Shown here: positions 18,610 through 27,956 of the stretch, piece after piece
Position numbering within the stretch: the first letter of the stretch is position 1
How the letters are laid out: every line of letters starts with the position of its first letter
DNA from: Shewanella zhangzhouensis
GTDB lineage: Bacteria > Pseudomonadota > Gammaproteobacteria > Enterobacterales > Shewanellaceae
Assembly: GCF_019457615.1 (NCBI RefSeq)
Contig: NZ_CP080414.1
Location: 277,501 to 341,500, forward strand
Direction: 5' to 3'
Length of the DNA stretch: 64,000 bases
The notes under the pieces: generated by a model
The model's input: only the letters and a program-made list of their open reading frames with translations
What the model was told of the DNA's origin: nothing
The model's database searches: none
Made by a program: the position numbers and the translations under genes

Positions 18610-20889
18610 GTGTTGACATTAAATACTTATAAAAAATCAATTGTCGCAACCCTCGTAGTGTCAGTCCTATCTGCGTGTGGCGGTGGTGACAGTAATTCAG
18701 AGCAAAACGTCGAAGTAGCAAACAAGGCTCCTACCGTCGCCGTATCAGATACCAGTGTACAGGAAGGAGCCAGCGTTACTATCAGTGCAGAAGCCAGCGA
18801 TAGTGACGGTACCATTCAAAGTTACCAGTGGAGTCAAAAGTCGGGTTCTGCAGTCACTTTAAACAGCACTGACTCTTCAACTCTTACTTTCGTGGCCCCA
18901 GCAGTTACCGATGCGCAAATACTGGTATTTACAGTTAAGGTGACCGACAACAAGGGGGCGTCAGCATCTCAGGATGTCAAGATAACCATTACGCCCAAAA
19001 TATTGGAGCTCACCTTGGAAGGGGTTGTGACTGATGGGCCAATTGCCAATGCCAAAGTGGTCATCACTGTAGGAGATCAAGCATTTGCAGGCGTTGCTGA
19101 TAATCAGGGACGCTATTCGATTGCGGTTGAAGTAGATGATGAGTATGAAGATAGCCTACTTAATATCATAGCCGTCGGACCTGAGACTGACTCCAAAGTA
19201 AAGTTGATATCTTTACTTGGTGATATATCAACTCTGCTGACCACAGCAGGTGCCGATGGTGTGTTAACTGCGGATGAAGCCCTTGGTGTGAATGTGACCC
19301 ACCTGAGCACCGCATTGCATGCACTGATGAAGAGAGCTAATGGCGATGAGACCATCACAACCAAAGAAAGCTTTGATAATGCACTGAAGCACCAAAATGG
19401 TGAGGAACTGCTGCCCTTGGCGACCATCATAAAGCTGGTCATCGACTATGCGTCAACTTACCCTGAGCTGGCATTACCTGATGGCTTTACCGATACAGAT
19501 GCTTTGGTCAATGACGAGACAAAGGCGAGGGAATATCTCAACAAAGTGCAGCAAAAGTTCCCGCAGGTTTATGAACAGGCCCAAGCCGCGGTATTTGAAG
19601 ATCCTGCTGCTGTAACTGCCGCCGTCGCCGAAGATATCCTGGCCAGCAGCTATTATTTTGATGATGGTCAACGTCTGGTGTTAACCGCAGATGGCAAAGG
19701 CCAAATGTTTCGCGAGTTTGACAGCGCTGCATTAACCTGGAGTGTGACTGAAGCCGGGCTGGCACTGACCTATCCTGGCAATGGACTGCTGAAACACCAT
19801 TATTGGGATTTTAAAGATGGAAAGCAGGTTCAGCGACAAGTGTTTATTAAAAGTACCTTGATCAAATGGTTGTATAACCAGGAAACCAGCGCCCAATTGC
19901 TGCAACAAGATACTGAATTAACGCATTATCCAAACGGGGAGTATGCCGATTCAACCTTCATTTATCCAATTCAGAGCTTTAATGCGGTTAAAGATCTTGG
20001 ATTGGCTAATGCCCAAGCACTGATAGAGGTGGGTGCAAGTTACTCCATCAGTGTGCCACAGACTATTGTCGGTATAGAAAATGCGACAGAGAGACAAGTT
20101 GGGTTTCATCGTAAAAAAGTGAACCTGACTATTGGCGAGAACAGCGAGGCCACACTCAGCCTGCCTCTGTTCAGTAGTGATGGAAGCGTGCATTATGAAG
20201 AAGTTGCCGGCCAATATTCTGTTGACGATCGCGGTATGTTGAAAGTGCAAGCAACCGAAGAAAGCAAAGATATTGCTTTAGAATATGCATTTCTGAATCT
20301 TTTAAAGCCAAATAAAGTGAATGTGGTGCAAGAAAATACTCAGCTTGTAGATCATGGCTACTTTTTGAAAAAAGACGTAGCGGGCTGGGAGCCCAACTCA
20401 GTGCCGGGTATCTATGATTATGGGTGGGGCAACAATAATCCACAGGAGTTCTTCTGGCTTGAACTGAAAGCCGATGGAACCGCCGACGTTGTTAAAGGCA
20501 AAGATAAGGACACAGATGGTGTACTCAATTTTATGGAGTACACCATAGATTCTGGTAAATGGCAGATTAACGAAAGCGGCCACTTGGTGATCCGACGCTA
20601 CATGTACAATATGGAGACTGGTCGTTATGGTAAGTGTATGCCCTCAACCTGGGATACGCTGTTAACGGATGATTGCGTGGTTTTCCATGACAGAGTGCTC
20701 AATTTATATCAGGTAGTCGGTGATCGATATCTTACCGAGCACACACACAAGAACTATGCTGACTTTGAAGGAATGAGCAACTTGGGTGACAACCTTCCTG
20801 TAGATACCCATGTGATGGACTATGCCCATTCTGACAACCGCAGCTGGATAAAATCCAGCGAGCGTCCCATTCAATTGTTGCCAAGATAA
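18610..20889 (+). CDS. Large lipoprotein with Ig/PKD-like domain and EF-hand-like loop, function unknown
   Basis: About 759 aa from a GTG start; AAGGAG lies 6 bases upstream. It begins with a lipoprotein signal ending in VLSAC-GGG, followed by an acidic Ser-rich linker. Residues about 35-130 form a PKD/REJ-like Ig domain (APTVAVSDTSVQEGASVT...VTDNKGAS). Residues about 135-200 look like a carboxypeptidase-regulatory/transthyretin-like domain. Near residue 632 the 12-residue loop DKDTDGVLNFME fits an EF-hand calcium loop exactly. The rest is not recognised. Base composition is more AT-rich than its neighbours. It stands alone with its own terminator; probably cell-surface or outer-membrane bound. 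Confidence 0.75.
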   Translation: MLTLNTYKKSIVATLVVSVLSACGGGDSNSEQNVEVANKAPTVAVSDTSVQEGASVTISAEASDSDGTIQSYQWSQKSGSAVTLNSTDSSTLTFVAPAVTDAQILVFTVKVTDNKGASASQDVKITITPKILELTLEGVVTDGPIANAKVVITVGDQAFAGVADNQGRYSIAVEVDDEYEDSLLNIIAVGPETDSKVKLISLLGDISTLLTTAGADGVLTADEALGVNVTHLSTALHALMKRANGDETITTKESFDNALKHQNGEELLPLATIIKLVIDYASTYPELALPDGFTDTDALVNDETKAREYLNKVQQKFPQVYEQAQAAVFEDPAAVTAAVAEDILASSYYFDDGQRLVLTADGKGQMFREFDSAALTWSVTEAGLALTYPGNGLLKHHYWDFKDGKQVQRQVFIKSTLIKWLYNQETSAQLLQQDTELTHYPNGEYADSTFIYPIQSFNAVKDLGLANAQALIEVGASYSISVPQTIVGIENATERQVGFHRKKVNLTIGENSEATLSLPLFSSDGSVHYEEVAGQYSVDDRGMLKVQATEESKDIALEYAFLNLLKPNKVNVVQENTQLVDHGYFLKKDVAGWEPNSVPGIYDYGWGNNNPQEFFWLELKADGTADVVKGKDKDTDGVLNFMEYTIDSGKWQINESGHLVIRRYMYNMETGRYGKCMPSTWDTLLTDDCVVFHDRVLNLYQVVGDRYLTEHTHKNYADFEGMSNLGDNLPVDTHVMDYAHSDNRSWIKSSERPIQLLPR

Positions 20890-20962
20890 GATGCAGGAGA
20901 GGTAGCTCAGCCTTAATTTGGTGGCTGCCTTATTCCTTATGTCTGGCAACTGCCGTTACTGC

Positions 20963-20986
20963 AAAAGCCACCCTCGGGTGGCTTTT
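20963..20986. terminator. Bidirectional terminator between lipoprotein gene and trmH
   Basis: AAAAGCCACCC-TC-GGGTGGCTTTTT in the convergent gap between 20889 and 21030; A-run and T-run on both sides serve both strands. Confidence 0.9.
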
Positions 20987-21029
20987 TATTGTCTCGCGCT
21001 TTTGATTTTTAGCCTGATGCAAAGCTGAA

Positions 21030-21755
21030 TTACATGCGGCGCTGGCGGCCGCGTTCGGGGCGAGGGGACTCGGGGTCGGCTTCGCGCATCTTTTGCCACC
21101 ATTCGGGCGGTGCGACGATTTGGCCGGTTTCATCAATGGCGGGGTAGGCAAGTCCCTTGCGACGGCAGGCCTTGGCATAGATGGGGTGGCCCTGTTCGAA
21201 CAGCAGCTTCTGGCAGTAGGCATCATCCAGTTTGCGGTTGCCGTACATACCGGCTGCCCGGCGCTGGCGCTCGGCTTCAAACAGTACCAGGGCGCAGGCC
21301 ACTGACACATTCAGCGACTGCACCATGCCCACCATGGGAATAATCACTTCGGCATCGGCAAGGCGCACCGCCTCATCACTGACGCCGTTTTTCTCGTGCC
21401 CGAGGACTATGGCGGTGGGCCTGGTGTAGTCAATCTCGCGAAAGTCTTTGGCATTGGCGGAGAAATTGGTCACCACCACCTGCATGCCATCTGCTTTGAG
21501 GGCGGTGATAGCATCGGTAACAGTTGCATGGCGCAGGGTTTTAACCCACTGCTGGCTGCCCGAGGCGGTATTGCCGGACACCCGCATGGAGCTCTCGGGC
21601 CACACCGCATGCAGCTGGTGGACACCCACGGCGTCGGCACTGCGCAGCACCGCAGCTATGTTGTTGGTCTTGTGGACCTGGTCGAGTAAGACGGTCAGAT
21701 CCGGTTGACGGTTGTCCAGCATCTCATTGATGCGGGCAAAGCGTTCCGGGCTCAT
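21030..21755 (-). CDS. trmH: tRNA (guanosine-18-2'-O)-methyltransferase
   Basis: 241 aa SPOUT-family methyltransferase that 2'-O-methylates G18 in the tRNA D-loop. The start MSPERFARINEML matches the E. coli TrmH (SpoU) N-terminus and AGGA lies upstream; longer in-frame starts have no support. Motifs: RSADAVGVHQLHAVWP (with the catalytic Arg), IVLGHEKNGVSDEA, and IPMVGMVQSLNVSVACAL forming the SPOUT knot. It lies downstream of spoT and ridA as in other gammaproteobacteria, where spoU follows spoT. Confidence 0.94.
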   Translation of the reverse strand: MSPERFARINEMLDNRQPDLTVLLDQVHKTNNIAAVLRSADAVGVHQLHAVWPESSMRVSGNTASGSQQWVKTLRHATVTDAITALKADGMQVVVTNFSANAKDFREIDYTRPTAIVLGHEKNGVSDEAVRLADAEVIIPMVGMVQSLNVSVACALVLFEAERQRRAAGMYGNRKLDDAYCQKLLFEQGHPIYAKACRRKGLAYPAIDETGQIVAPPEWWQKMREADPESPRPERGRQRRM

Positions 21756-21823
21756 GGATTCATTCCTGTGTAAATCGTGAAAAAACAAAAGGGCGCCGAG
21801 GCGCCCTGCAGATGGGGAAGCGA

Positions 21824-22207
21824 TTAGAGCTCCATCACGCCATCCATTTCTACCTGCGAGCCCCGTGGCAGCTCTTTCACGCCGATGGCGGCGCGGGCAG
21901 GGTAGGGCTGGCTGAAGTAACGGCCCATGATCTCATTCACCTTGGCGAAGTTCGACAGGTCAGTGAGGAAGATATTCAGCTTGGCGATGTCGGCAAAACT
22001 GCCACCGGCGGCTTCACACACGGCCTTGAGGTTTTCAAACACCTGCACTGTCTGGGCTTCAAAGTCGTCGCCAACCAGGGTCATGGTGGCGGGATCCAGT
22101 GGGATCTGACCCGACAGATACACGGTAGAGCCGACCTTCACGGCCTGGGAATAAGTACCGATAGCCGCTGGAGCCTTGTCGGTGGCGATAATGGTTTTTT
22201 CAGCCAT
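21824..22207 (-). CDS. ridA: RidA-family enamine/imine deaminase
   Basis: 127 aa, YjgF/YER057c/UK114 family. It hydrolyses reactive 2-aminoacrylate-type enamines made by PLP enzymes. The substrate-binding Arg105 in PARAAIGV is present, with the family C-terminal segment VEMDGV. GAGAG precedes the start. Placed between spoT and trmH, probably co-transcribed. Confidence 0.93.
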   Translation of the reverse strand: MAEKTIIATDKAPAAIGTYSQAVKVGSTVYLSGQIPLDPATMTLVGDDFEAQTVQVFENLKAVCEAAGGSFADIAKLNIFLTDLSNFAKVNEIMGRYFSQPYPARAAIGVKELPRGSQVEMDGVMEL

Positions 22208-22232
22208 AGGGTTCTCTCTTATAGGGAAATGA

Positions 22233-24332
22233 CTAACGATTTCGGGAGGTTCTCAGCACCTCGGGCAGAACCCGGATGCGGCGCATCACGTTGGCAAGGT
22301 GAATACGATCCCGCACTGAAATCCGCAGGTTAATCAAATACACCCGACCATCACGCTCTTCGGTGCTGAGGTTATGAATGTTGGAACCTTCGCTGGCGAT
22401 AATAGAGGTGATCTTGGCCAGCGCACCCTGATGGTTAACGATTTCTACCCTCAGGTTGGCCTGGTATTCCACGCCGTCAACCTTGTCCCAATGCACAGGG
22501 ATGTACTTGTCAGGCTCGCCCTGATAGCCGCGAATATTGGCGCAGTTTTCCATGTGTACCACCAGACCTTTGCCGGGGCTCACGTGGGCAATCACCGCAT
22601 CGCCGGGGATGGGGTGGCAGCACTTGGCGAAGGACACCAGCATGCCTTCGGCGCCGCGGATTGGCATCAGATGGGTTTCGCTTTGCTTTTCAGGCACGGT
22701 GCCACCGGTCAGACGCTGGGCGATAACTATGCTCATGGCATTGCCCAAACCTATGTCGGCCAGCAGGCTGTTCAAATCCTTGTGCTTGGTTTCCTGAATA
22801 ACTTTGTCCAGCAGCTCCGGCGCCACGCCGTCGAGCTTGTTTTCACCCAACGCGTGGTTAAGCAAGCGACGGCCCAGTGCAATGGCTTCATCCTGCTTGA
22901 GGTTTTTCAATACCTGGCGAATTTTGGCGCGCGCCTTACCGGTAACCACAAAGTTGAGCCAGGCGGCATTGGGCTTTGCGCCTTTTGCCGTAATAATTTC
23001 GACGGTTTGACCCGAAATCAGTGGTTGGCTTAGCGGATAGGCCTGGCGGTTTACCCGCGCGCCCACACAGGTGTTACCCACGTCAGTGTGAACTTCGTAG
23101 GCAAAGTCCACCGCAGTGGCGCCCACCGGCAACTCGAGAATGCGGCCTTCGGGGGTAAACACGTAAATTTCGTCGGGGAAGAGTTCGGTTTTAACGTTTT
23201 CCACAAACTCGAACGAGGAGCTGGCGCTTTGCTGGAGTTCCAGCAGGCTTTGCATCCACTTACGGGCCCTGACCTGGGTCGTGGTGCTGCCGTTTTCGTT
23301 GCCATTTTTGTATACCCAGTGGGCAGCAACCCCTTTATCGGCCATTTGGTCCATGTCGTCGGTACGGATTTGAATTTCCACCGGTACACCGTGGGGACCG
23401 AACAGAGAAGTGTGCAGCGACTGATAGCCGTTGGCCTTGGGAATGGCAATATAGTCTTTGAATCGACCGGGGCGTGGCTTGTACAGGCCATGCATGGCCC
23501 CCAGCACCCGATAGCAGGTATCGATGGAATCCACTATGACCCGGAAGGCATAGATATCCATGACTTCCTGAAACTGTAACTCTTTACCGCGCATCTTGTT
23601 GTAGATGGAGTAAAGGTTTTTCTCCCGGCCTTTGACCTTGGCATGAATGCCTGTGTCTTCCAGTCGTGCCTGGATGCCGGTTTTAATGTTTTGGATAAGC
23701 TCTTTGCGATTGCCGCGGGCGGCCTTGACCACTTCTTTGAGCACCCGGTAGCGCATGGGGTAATACGCCTGGAAGCCCAAATCCTCCAGCTCTGTCTTGA
23801 TATTGTGAATACCGAGACGGTTGGCGATGGGGGCGTAAATTTCCAGGGTTTCACGGGCGATGCGGCGACGTTTGTCCGGACGCAGTGCACCCAGGGTGCG
23901 CATGTTATGGGTGCGGTCGGCCAGCTTGATGAGGATAACCCGGATATCCTGGGTCATGGCCATCATCATCTTGCGGAAGTTTTCCGCCTGGGCTTCTTTT
24001 TTATCGCGGAACTTGAGCTTATCGAGCTTGGAGACACCTTCAACCAGATCGGCAACCGCATTGCCAAACAGCTCTGCGAGATCTTCCTTGGTGACGTGGG
24101 TATCTTCAATGGTGTCGTGCAGCAGGGCTGCCATCAGCGTCTCGTGGTCGAGACGCATGTCGGACAGAATCTTGGCTACAGCCACCGGATGGGTGATGTA
24201 AGGTTCGCCGCTGGTGCGCATTTGCCCTTCATGGGCATCGCGGGCGACCTGATAAGCCTGTTTGAGTAATGCCACTTGGCCGCTGTCGAGGTAAGCGGAA
24301 GCCGATTCCTTTAAACCTTCAAACAGATACAA
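22233..24332 (-). CDS. spoT: Bifunctional (p)ppGpp synthetase / hydrolase
   Basis: 699 aa, RelA/SpoT family. The N-terminal HD hydrolase domain has H34, H48 and the H72-D73 pair (ALLHDTIEDTHV), so hydrolase activity should be intact. The synthetase domain contains YKPRPGRFKDYIA and NGYQSLHTS. A TGS domain (about 385-445: IYVFTPEGRILELPVGATA) and a C-terminal ACT domain (about 625-699) follow. It sits just after rpoZ, the conserved gmk-rpoZ-spoT-(ridA)-trmH order. Intact HD identifies SpoT rather than RelA, whose hydrolase is dead. Confidence 0.97.
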   Translation of the reverse strand: MYLFEGLKESASAYLDSGQVALLKQAYQVARDAHEGQMRTSGEPYITHPVAVAKILSDMRLDHETLMAALLHDTIEDTHVTKEDLAELFGNAVADLVEGVSKLDKLKFRDKKEAQAENFRKMMMAMTQDIRVILIKLADRTHNMRTLGALRPDKRRRIARETLEIYAPIANRLGIHNIKTELEDLGFQAYYPMRYRVLKEVVKAARGNRKELIQNIKTGIQARLEDTGIHAKVKGREKNLYSIYNKMRGKELQFQEVMDIYAFRVIVDSIDTCYRVLGAMHGLYKPRPGRFKDYIAIPKANGYQSLHTSLFGPHGVPVEIQIRTDDMDQMADKGVAAHWVYKNGNENGSTTTQVRARKWMQSLLELQQSASSSFEFVENVKTELFPDEIYVFTPEGRILELPVGATAVDFAYEVHTDVGNTCVGARVNRQAYPLSQPLISGQTVEIITAKGAKPNAAWLNFVVTGKARAKIRQVLKNLKQDEAIALGRRLLNHALGENKLDGVAPELLDKVIQETKHKDLNSLLADIGLGNAMSIVIAQRLTGGTVPEKQSETHLMPIRGAEGMLVSFAKCCHPIPGDAVIAHVSPGKGLVVHMENCANIRGYQGEPDKYIPVHWDKVDGVEYQANLRVEIVNHQGALAKITSIIASEGSNIHNLSTEERDGRVYLINLRISVRDRIHLANVMRRIRVLPEVLRTSRNR

Positions 24333-24356
24333 GTGGCATACCTCCGGGGGCTTGGA

Positions 24357-24635
24357 TTAGAGAGAACGACCTTCTGCAATCGCGGCAACGGCAGCGATTT
24401 CAGCTGCTTCGCGCTCACGCACGCTCTGACGCTCATCGGCGTCCAGAGTGCCGGCGTTAACCAGGCCTTTTTCGATTTCGCGCAGGGCGATAACCGTTGG
24501 CTTGTCGTTCTGCTCTTCCACCATGGGGTCTTTGCCCTGAACGGCGATTTGACGGGCACGACGCGCCGCAACCAGGATCATGTCAAAACGGTTGCCGATT
24601 TGCTTAACGGCGTCTTCTACAGTTACGCGAGCCAT
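24357..24635 (-). CDS. rpoZ: RNA polymerase omega subunit
   Basis: 92 aa; MARVTVEDAVKQIGNRFDMI and RARQI are the hallmark omega N-terminus. It helps assemble RNA polymerase through beta-prime and forms part of a ppGpp-binding site, which fits its place between gmk and spoT. It ends 24 bases before spoT. Confidence 0.97.
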   Translation of the reverse strand: MARVTVEDAVKQIGNRFDMILVAARRARQIAVQGKDPMVEEQNDKPTVIALREIEKGLVNAGTLDADERQSVREREAAEIAAVAAIAEGRSL

Positions 24636-24712
24636 GTAGTGGAACTCCCAAATTTAGCCGGTAAATGCACCGGTCCAGTAAAAAAATGACGCAAAAGTGT
24701 ACACTAAGGCAG

Positions 24713-25336
24713 TCAGTCTGCCAACAGACCCTTAAGCATATCACCGTGGGTGCGGGCTTGACCAGCGCAGGTTAAGCGCCCGGCGCGGATGATAGCCTGC
24801 AAATCGGCCAGGGCCTCATCAAAGTTATCGTTAACGATAACATACTCATATTCAGTGTAATGGGACATTTCAGACACGGCCTGTGCCATGCGCGACGCTA
24901 TTACGTCATCGCTGTCCTGACCTCGGCCAACAAGGCGGCGCTCCAGCTCTTCACGGCTGGGGGGCAGAATAAAAATCCCCATAGCTTCGGGCATGAGTTT
25001 TTTCACCTGCTGGGCGCCTTGCCAGTCAATGTCCAAAAACACATCGATGCCGCGCTCCAGGGTTTCCTGTACGGTAAGGCGTGAGGTGCCATAAAAGTTG
25101 CCAAAGACTTCGGCCCACTCGAAAAAAGCATCCTGTGCGATCAGCGCTTTAAATTCATCCACGCTGACAAAATGATAATGCACGCCGTTTTCTTCGCCCG
25201 GACGCGGCTTGCGGGTGGTGTGAGACACAGACACCTGCTTGTCGGCGGGTTTATCTTTCAGCAGGGCTGAAATCAGCGAAGACTTACCGGCACCGCTGGG
25301 GGCCGATACGATAAAAAGATTTCCACGAGTGCTCAT
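24713..25336 (-). CDS. gmk: Guanylate kinase
   Basis: 207 aa from the start at 25336 (MSTRGNLFIVSAPSGAGKS); an upstream extension of 83 codons is open but unlike any Gmk. P-loop SGAGKSSL at about 15-22; GMP-binding region VSHTTRKPRPGE; lid RRLVGRGQDSD. It phosphorylates GMP to GDP and is inhibited by ppGpp in some bacteria, matching the company of rpoZ and spoT. 77 bases separate it from rpoZ. Confidence 0.96.
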   Translation of the reverse strand: MSTRGNLFIVSAPSGAGKSSLISALLKDKPADKQVSVSHTTRKPRPGEENGVHYHFVSVDEFKALIAQDAFFEWAEVFGNFYGTSRLTVQETLERGIDVFLDIDWQGAQQVKKLMPEAMGIFILPPSREELERRLVGRGQDSDDVIASRMAQAVSEMSHYTEYEYVIVNDNFDEALADLQAIIRAGRLTCAGQARTHGDMLKGLLAD

Positions 25337-25523
25337 CAGTTGGCTTTTCCGTTCTGGCTGGTCGCCGGGCCCGGATGTTGGCCCGTCAAAATACAAGAAT
25401 AAGCCGACTATTATATTCCCGCTGCTGCCTTCTGCGCCAGCCACACAGGACAGACGCTGACATTTCACTGAAAATTGGCTAGTCTGCCCAAGATTATATG
25501 GCCATGTTTTCTGAGGTGATGCT

Positions 25524-27005
25524 TTGCAGCCAGGCAGTTTGTTTACCACAGTGGGTTGTGACAATGGTCGCCGTACCGGCGCCATTGGTCTGGTGACCTA
25601 CACCCTTCCCGGGATTTTGGTGTTGCTGTTTGGTAGCGGCCATTGGCTGTGGTTGCCCGGAATGCTGCTTGCAGCGCTGTTTGGCCTGTCGCTGATGCGC
25701 CGTTGCCGCGACGCCCACAGGCCCCGCGGCTATCTGGTGGCGGCTTTGGTGCCTTTGCCATTCTGGCTGTTGGTGCTGAGCATGGCGGGTAATGCGGCTC
25801 TGGGGCTGATTTGCTTCGCCCTGGGTCTTGCTACCACCCTCCTGGTCAGCGTATTGCCATCGCGCCCCGTAAAAGATTATGTCGGTGGGTATTGGTCGGC
25901 AGACATGCCAGCGCCCGAACCTCTGGCCCCGAGGCGTGAACCCACCCTCGGCGGAGAGGCGCTTGATGACGCCTTTGATTCAGCTTGGGACGACCCCGAC
26001 CAAGAACACACCGAGGTGGGCGGCCCATGGCACACTGTCAGCCCTGCTGACCATGACACTGGCAGCGGACACGGCAAACCAATCAGTCCGCAGCCGCACG
26101 AGCGCTTCCGGCAAGACGCTGTTCATGACTATTCCGCAACTCAGCAGGACAAGAGCGATGCACTGGCCGTGTTTGGCATGTCGGCAACCCGTGAGCAGCA
26201 CCTTGTCATCGAAGCCAATCTCGGCATCGATGACGCCGGCAGGCGCTCCCCTGACGAGCCGGGGCAGACAATCGACGCGCGGCACTCCCGAGACGCAGAC
26301 CCCCACCAGGACACCCCTATCTGGCAGCAATTTACCCAGCGGAGGGCCACCACTGGCGTACGGGAAGATGACATCACCGATGATACACCTCTTTCGGGCA
26401 ACGAAGCCTACGGCTTAGAGCCAGAACCCCGGCCACTGAGGAGTTGGGGTGATGCCTTCAATGGTGATGGTTCGCTCGAAGTGCTGATGGAGGCCATCTA
26501 CCTGCACCTTAAAAACTGGTGGCGATTCTATTTATCCGGCGCGGCAGCCGTGCTGCTTGGGGTCGCGGTTGTTGCCATCGGCATGCGCTTAAGCAGTAGC
26601 CCGGAAGATGCAGGCGACAGTGAAGCCGCCAGTAAGGCCGACGTTTTGCAGGCCAGTACCCGGCTCGAGTCCGGCCTGGAGCTGGCATTGGATAAAGAGG
26701 CGCTTATTCTCAGCTGGCATGCCAACAGCACCAGTAACGGCATTATTTGGTCACTCGCCACGGCAGAAGGCGAGCGCCATTGTGCCAGCCTGCTGTTTAA
26801 CAACGGCAACCGATATCGCCCAATGCAGGTGGCTGACGAGCAGGGGATGCGCCGTGCACGCTTTTCGCCGCTGGACACCCAGTCCATAGTGCGGGACCTG
26901 GCCCTTAGGGGGAACGTGCAGCTCTGTGGTCAGGGCTTCAGCCTCAAAGGCAGTCAGGCGGCCATCGAAGGGCATCAGGCATTCGCCGGGTTCCTGGCTC
27001 CCTGA
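25524..27005 (+). CDS. Conserved membrane protein of unknown function
   Basis: 493 aa from a TTG start with GAGG 7 bases upstream. Three or four hydrophobic helices fill residues about 20-115 (IGLVTYTLPGILVLLFG, LWLPGMLLAALFG, YLVAALVPLPFWLLVL, and a fourth). A long acidic, low-complexity stretch (about 130-320) rich in Asp, Glu, Pro and His follows, then one more helix (about 336-356: FYLSGAAAVLLGVAVVAIGM) and a soluble C-terminal domain with two Cys that may form a disulfide. I do not recognise it. It is divergent from gmk and precedes the nucleotidyltransferase gene by 84 bases. Confidence 0.6.
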   Translation: MQPGSLFTTVGCDNGRRTGAIGLVTYTLPGILVLLFGSGHWLWLPGMLLAALFGLSLMRRCRDAHRPRGYLVAALVPLPFWLLVLSMAGNAALGLICFALGLATTLLVSVLPSRPVKDYVGGYWSADMPAPEPLAPRREPTLGGEALDDAFDSAWDDPDQEHTEVGGPWHTVSPADHDTGSGHGKPISPQPHERFRQDAVHDYSATQQDKSDALAVFGMSATREQHLVIEANLGIDDAGRRSPDEPGQTIDARHSRDADPHQDTPIWQQFTQRRATTGVREDDITDDTPLSGNEAYGLEPEPRPLRSWGDAFNGDGSLEVLMEAIYLHLKNWWRFYLSGAAAVLLGVAVVAIGMRLSSSPEDAGDSEAASKADVLQASTRLESGLELALDKEALILSWHANSTSNGIIWSLATAEGERHCASLLFNNGNRYRPMQVADEQGMRRARFSPLDTQSIVRDLALRGNVQLCGQGFSLKGSQAAIEGHQAFAGFLAP

Positions 27006-27089
27006 TATTCTGCTGGCGCCTGTAAAAGGCCATGCAGTACACTCACGGGCCTATTTTGGTGATTGCAGTTTCCGGAGATTCATGGGGTT

Positions 27090-27956
27090 ATGGCTGAACT
27101 GACATTGGTGATTCTTGCCGCCGGGCTTGGCAGCCGTTTTGGCGGCGACAAGCAGCTGGCACAGCTTGGCCCCAGGGGCGAAACCATGTTGGAGCTGTCC
27201 ATTCAAAGTGCCGTGCGTGCCGGCTTCAGCCGTGTAGTGCTGGTGATACGCCCGGAGCTGGAATCGCAGCTCGCGGCGCAGCTGGCTTCTCAGGTTCCCG
27301 CCGACTTCGGCATTCATTTTTGTATTCAGGCCGTTGATGACCTGCCGCTGCCTGCCGACAAGGTTGCTGCCCTGCTCGAAGGGCGTACCAAGCCCTGGGG
27401 CACGGCCCACGCCCTTTACTGCGCCCGGCACCAACTCAAGGGGCCTTTTGCGGTGATCACCGCCGACGACTTTTATGGCGATAACGCCTTTGCCTGTATG
27501 GCCGAAGGGCTCAAGCGTGGCGGCTGGCTGATGGTTGCTTATCCGCTCGCTTCAACCCTGTCGGAGCACGGCGGGGTAAACCGCGGCATCTGTCAGGTAA
27601 AGGATGGCTATCTTGCCCGGGTTGAAGAATACAAAGAGATTATTGAAGCGGATGCTGCTCTGGCAGGGCGCTTTCAGGGCGAACTGAGGCCACTTGAGCC
27701 CGATGTGCCGGTTTCCATGACCCTGTGGGGATTTGATGACAGCGTTGTCAGCTGGTTGCAGGACGCGTTAATATCCTTTCTTTTGGCATCGCCATTACCC
27801 GGGGAGGAATGTTATCTTCCCGATGTTGTACAAGCCGGTATCGACCAGGGGCAAAAAGTCCGGGTTGAAACCGCTCAGGGGGAATGGCTCGGGGTGACCT
27901 ACGCAGACGATGTGCCCCGGGTAAGATCAAGATTGATGGAGTTATTGAGTGATTGA
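27090..27956 (+). CDS. Sugar-1-phosphate nucleotidyltransferase
   Basis: 288 aa. The N-terminus VILAAGLGSRFGGDKQL is the nucleotidyltransferase signature. The GTP/UTP-binding and metal region ITADDFYG follows, as in GlmU- and MurU-like enzymes. The start at 27090 puts this motif at the N-terminus. Its stop overlaps by 8 bases the start of a NahK-like kinase, so the natural reading is that the kinase makes a sugar-1-phosphate and this enzyme turns it into an NDP-sugar, probably UDP-HexNAc. It lacks the long acyltransferase half of GlmU. Base and sugar specificity are inferred from the neighbour. Confidence 0.82.
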   Translation: MAELTLVILAAGLGSRFGGDKQLAQLGPRGETMLELSIQSAVRAGFSRVVLVIRPELESQLAAQLASQVPADFGIHFCIQAVDDLPLPADKVAALLEGRTKPWGTAHALYCARHQLKGPFAVITADDFYGDNAFACMAEGLKRGGWLMVAYPLASTLSEHGGVNRGICQVKDGYLARVEEYKEIIEADAALAGRFQGELRPLEPDVPVSMTLWGFDDSVVSWLQDALISFLLASPLPGEECYLPDVVQAGIDQGQKVRVETAQGEWLGVTYADDVPRVRSRLMELLSD

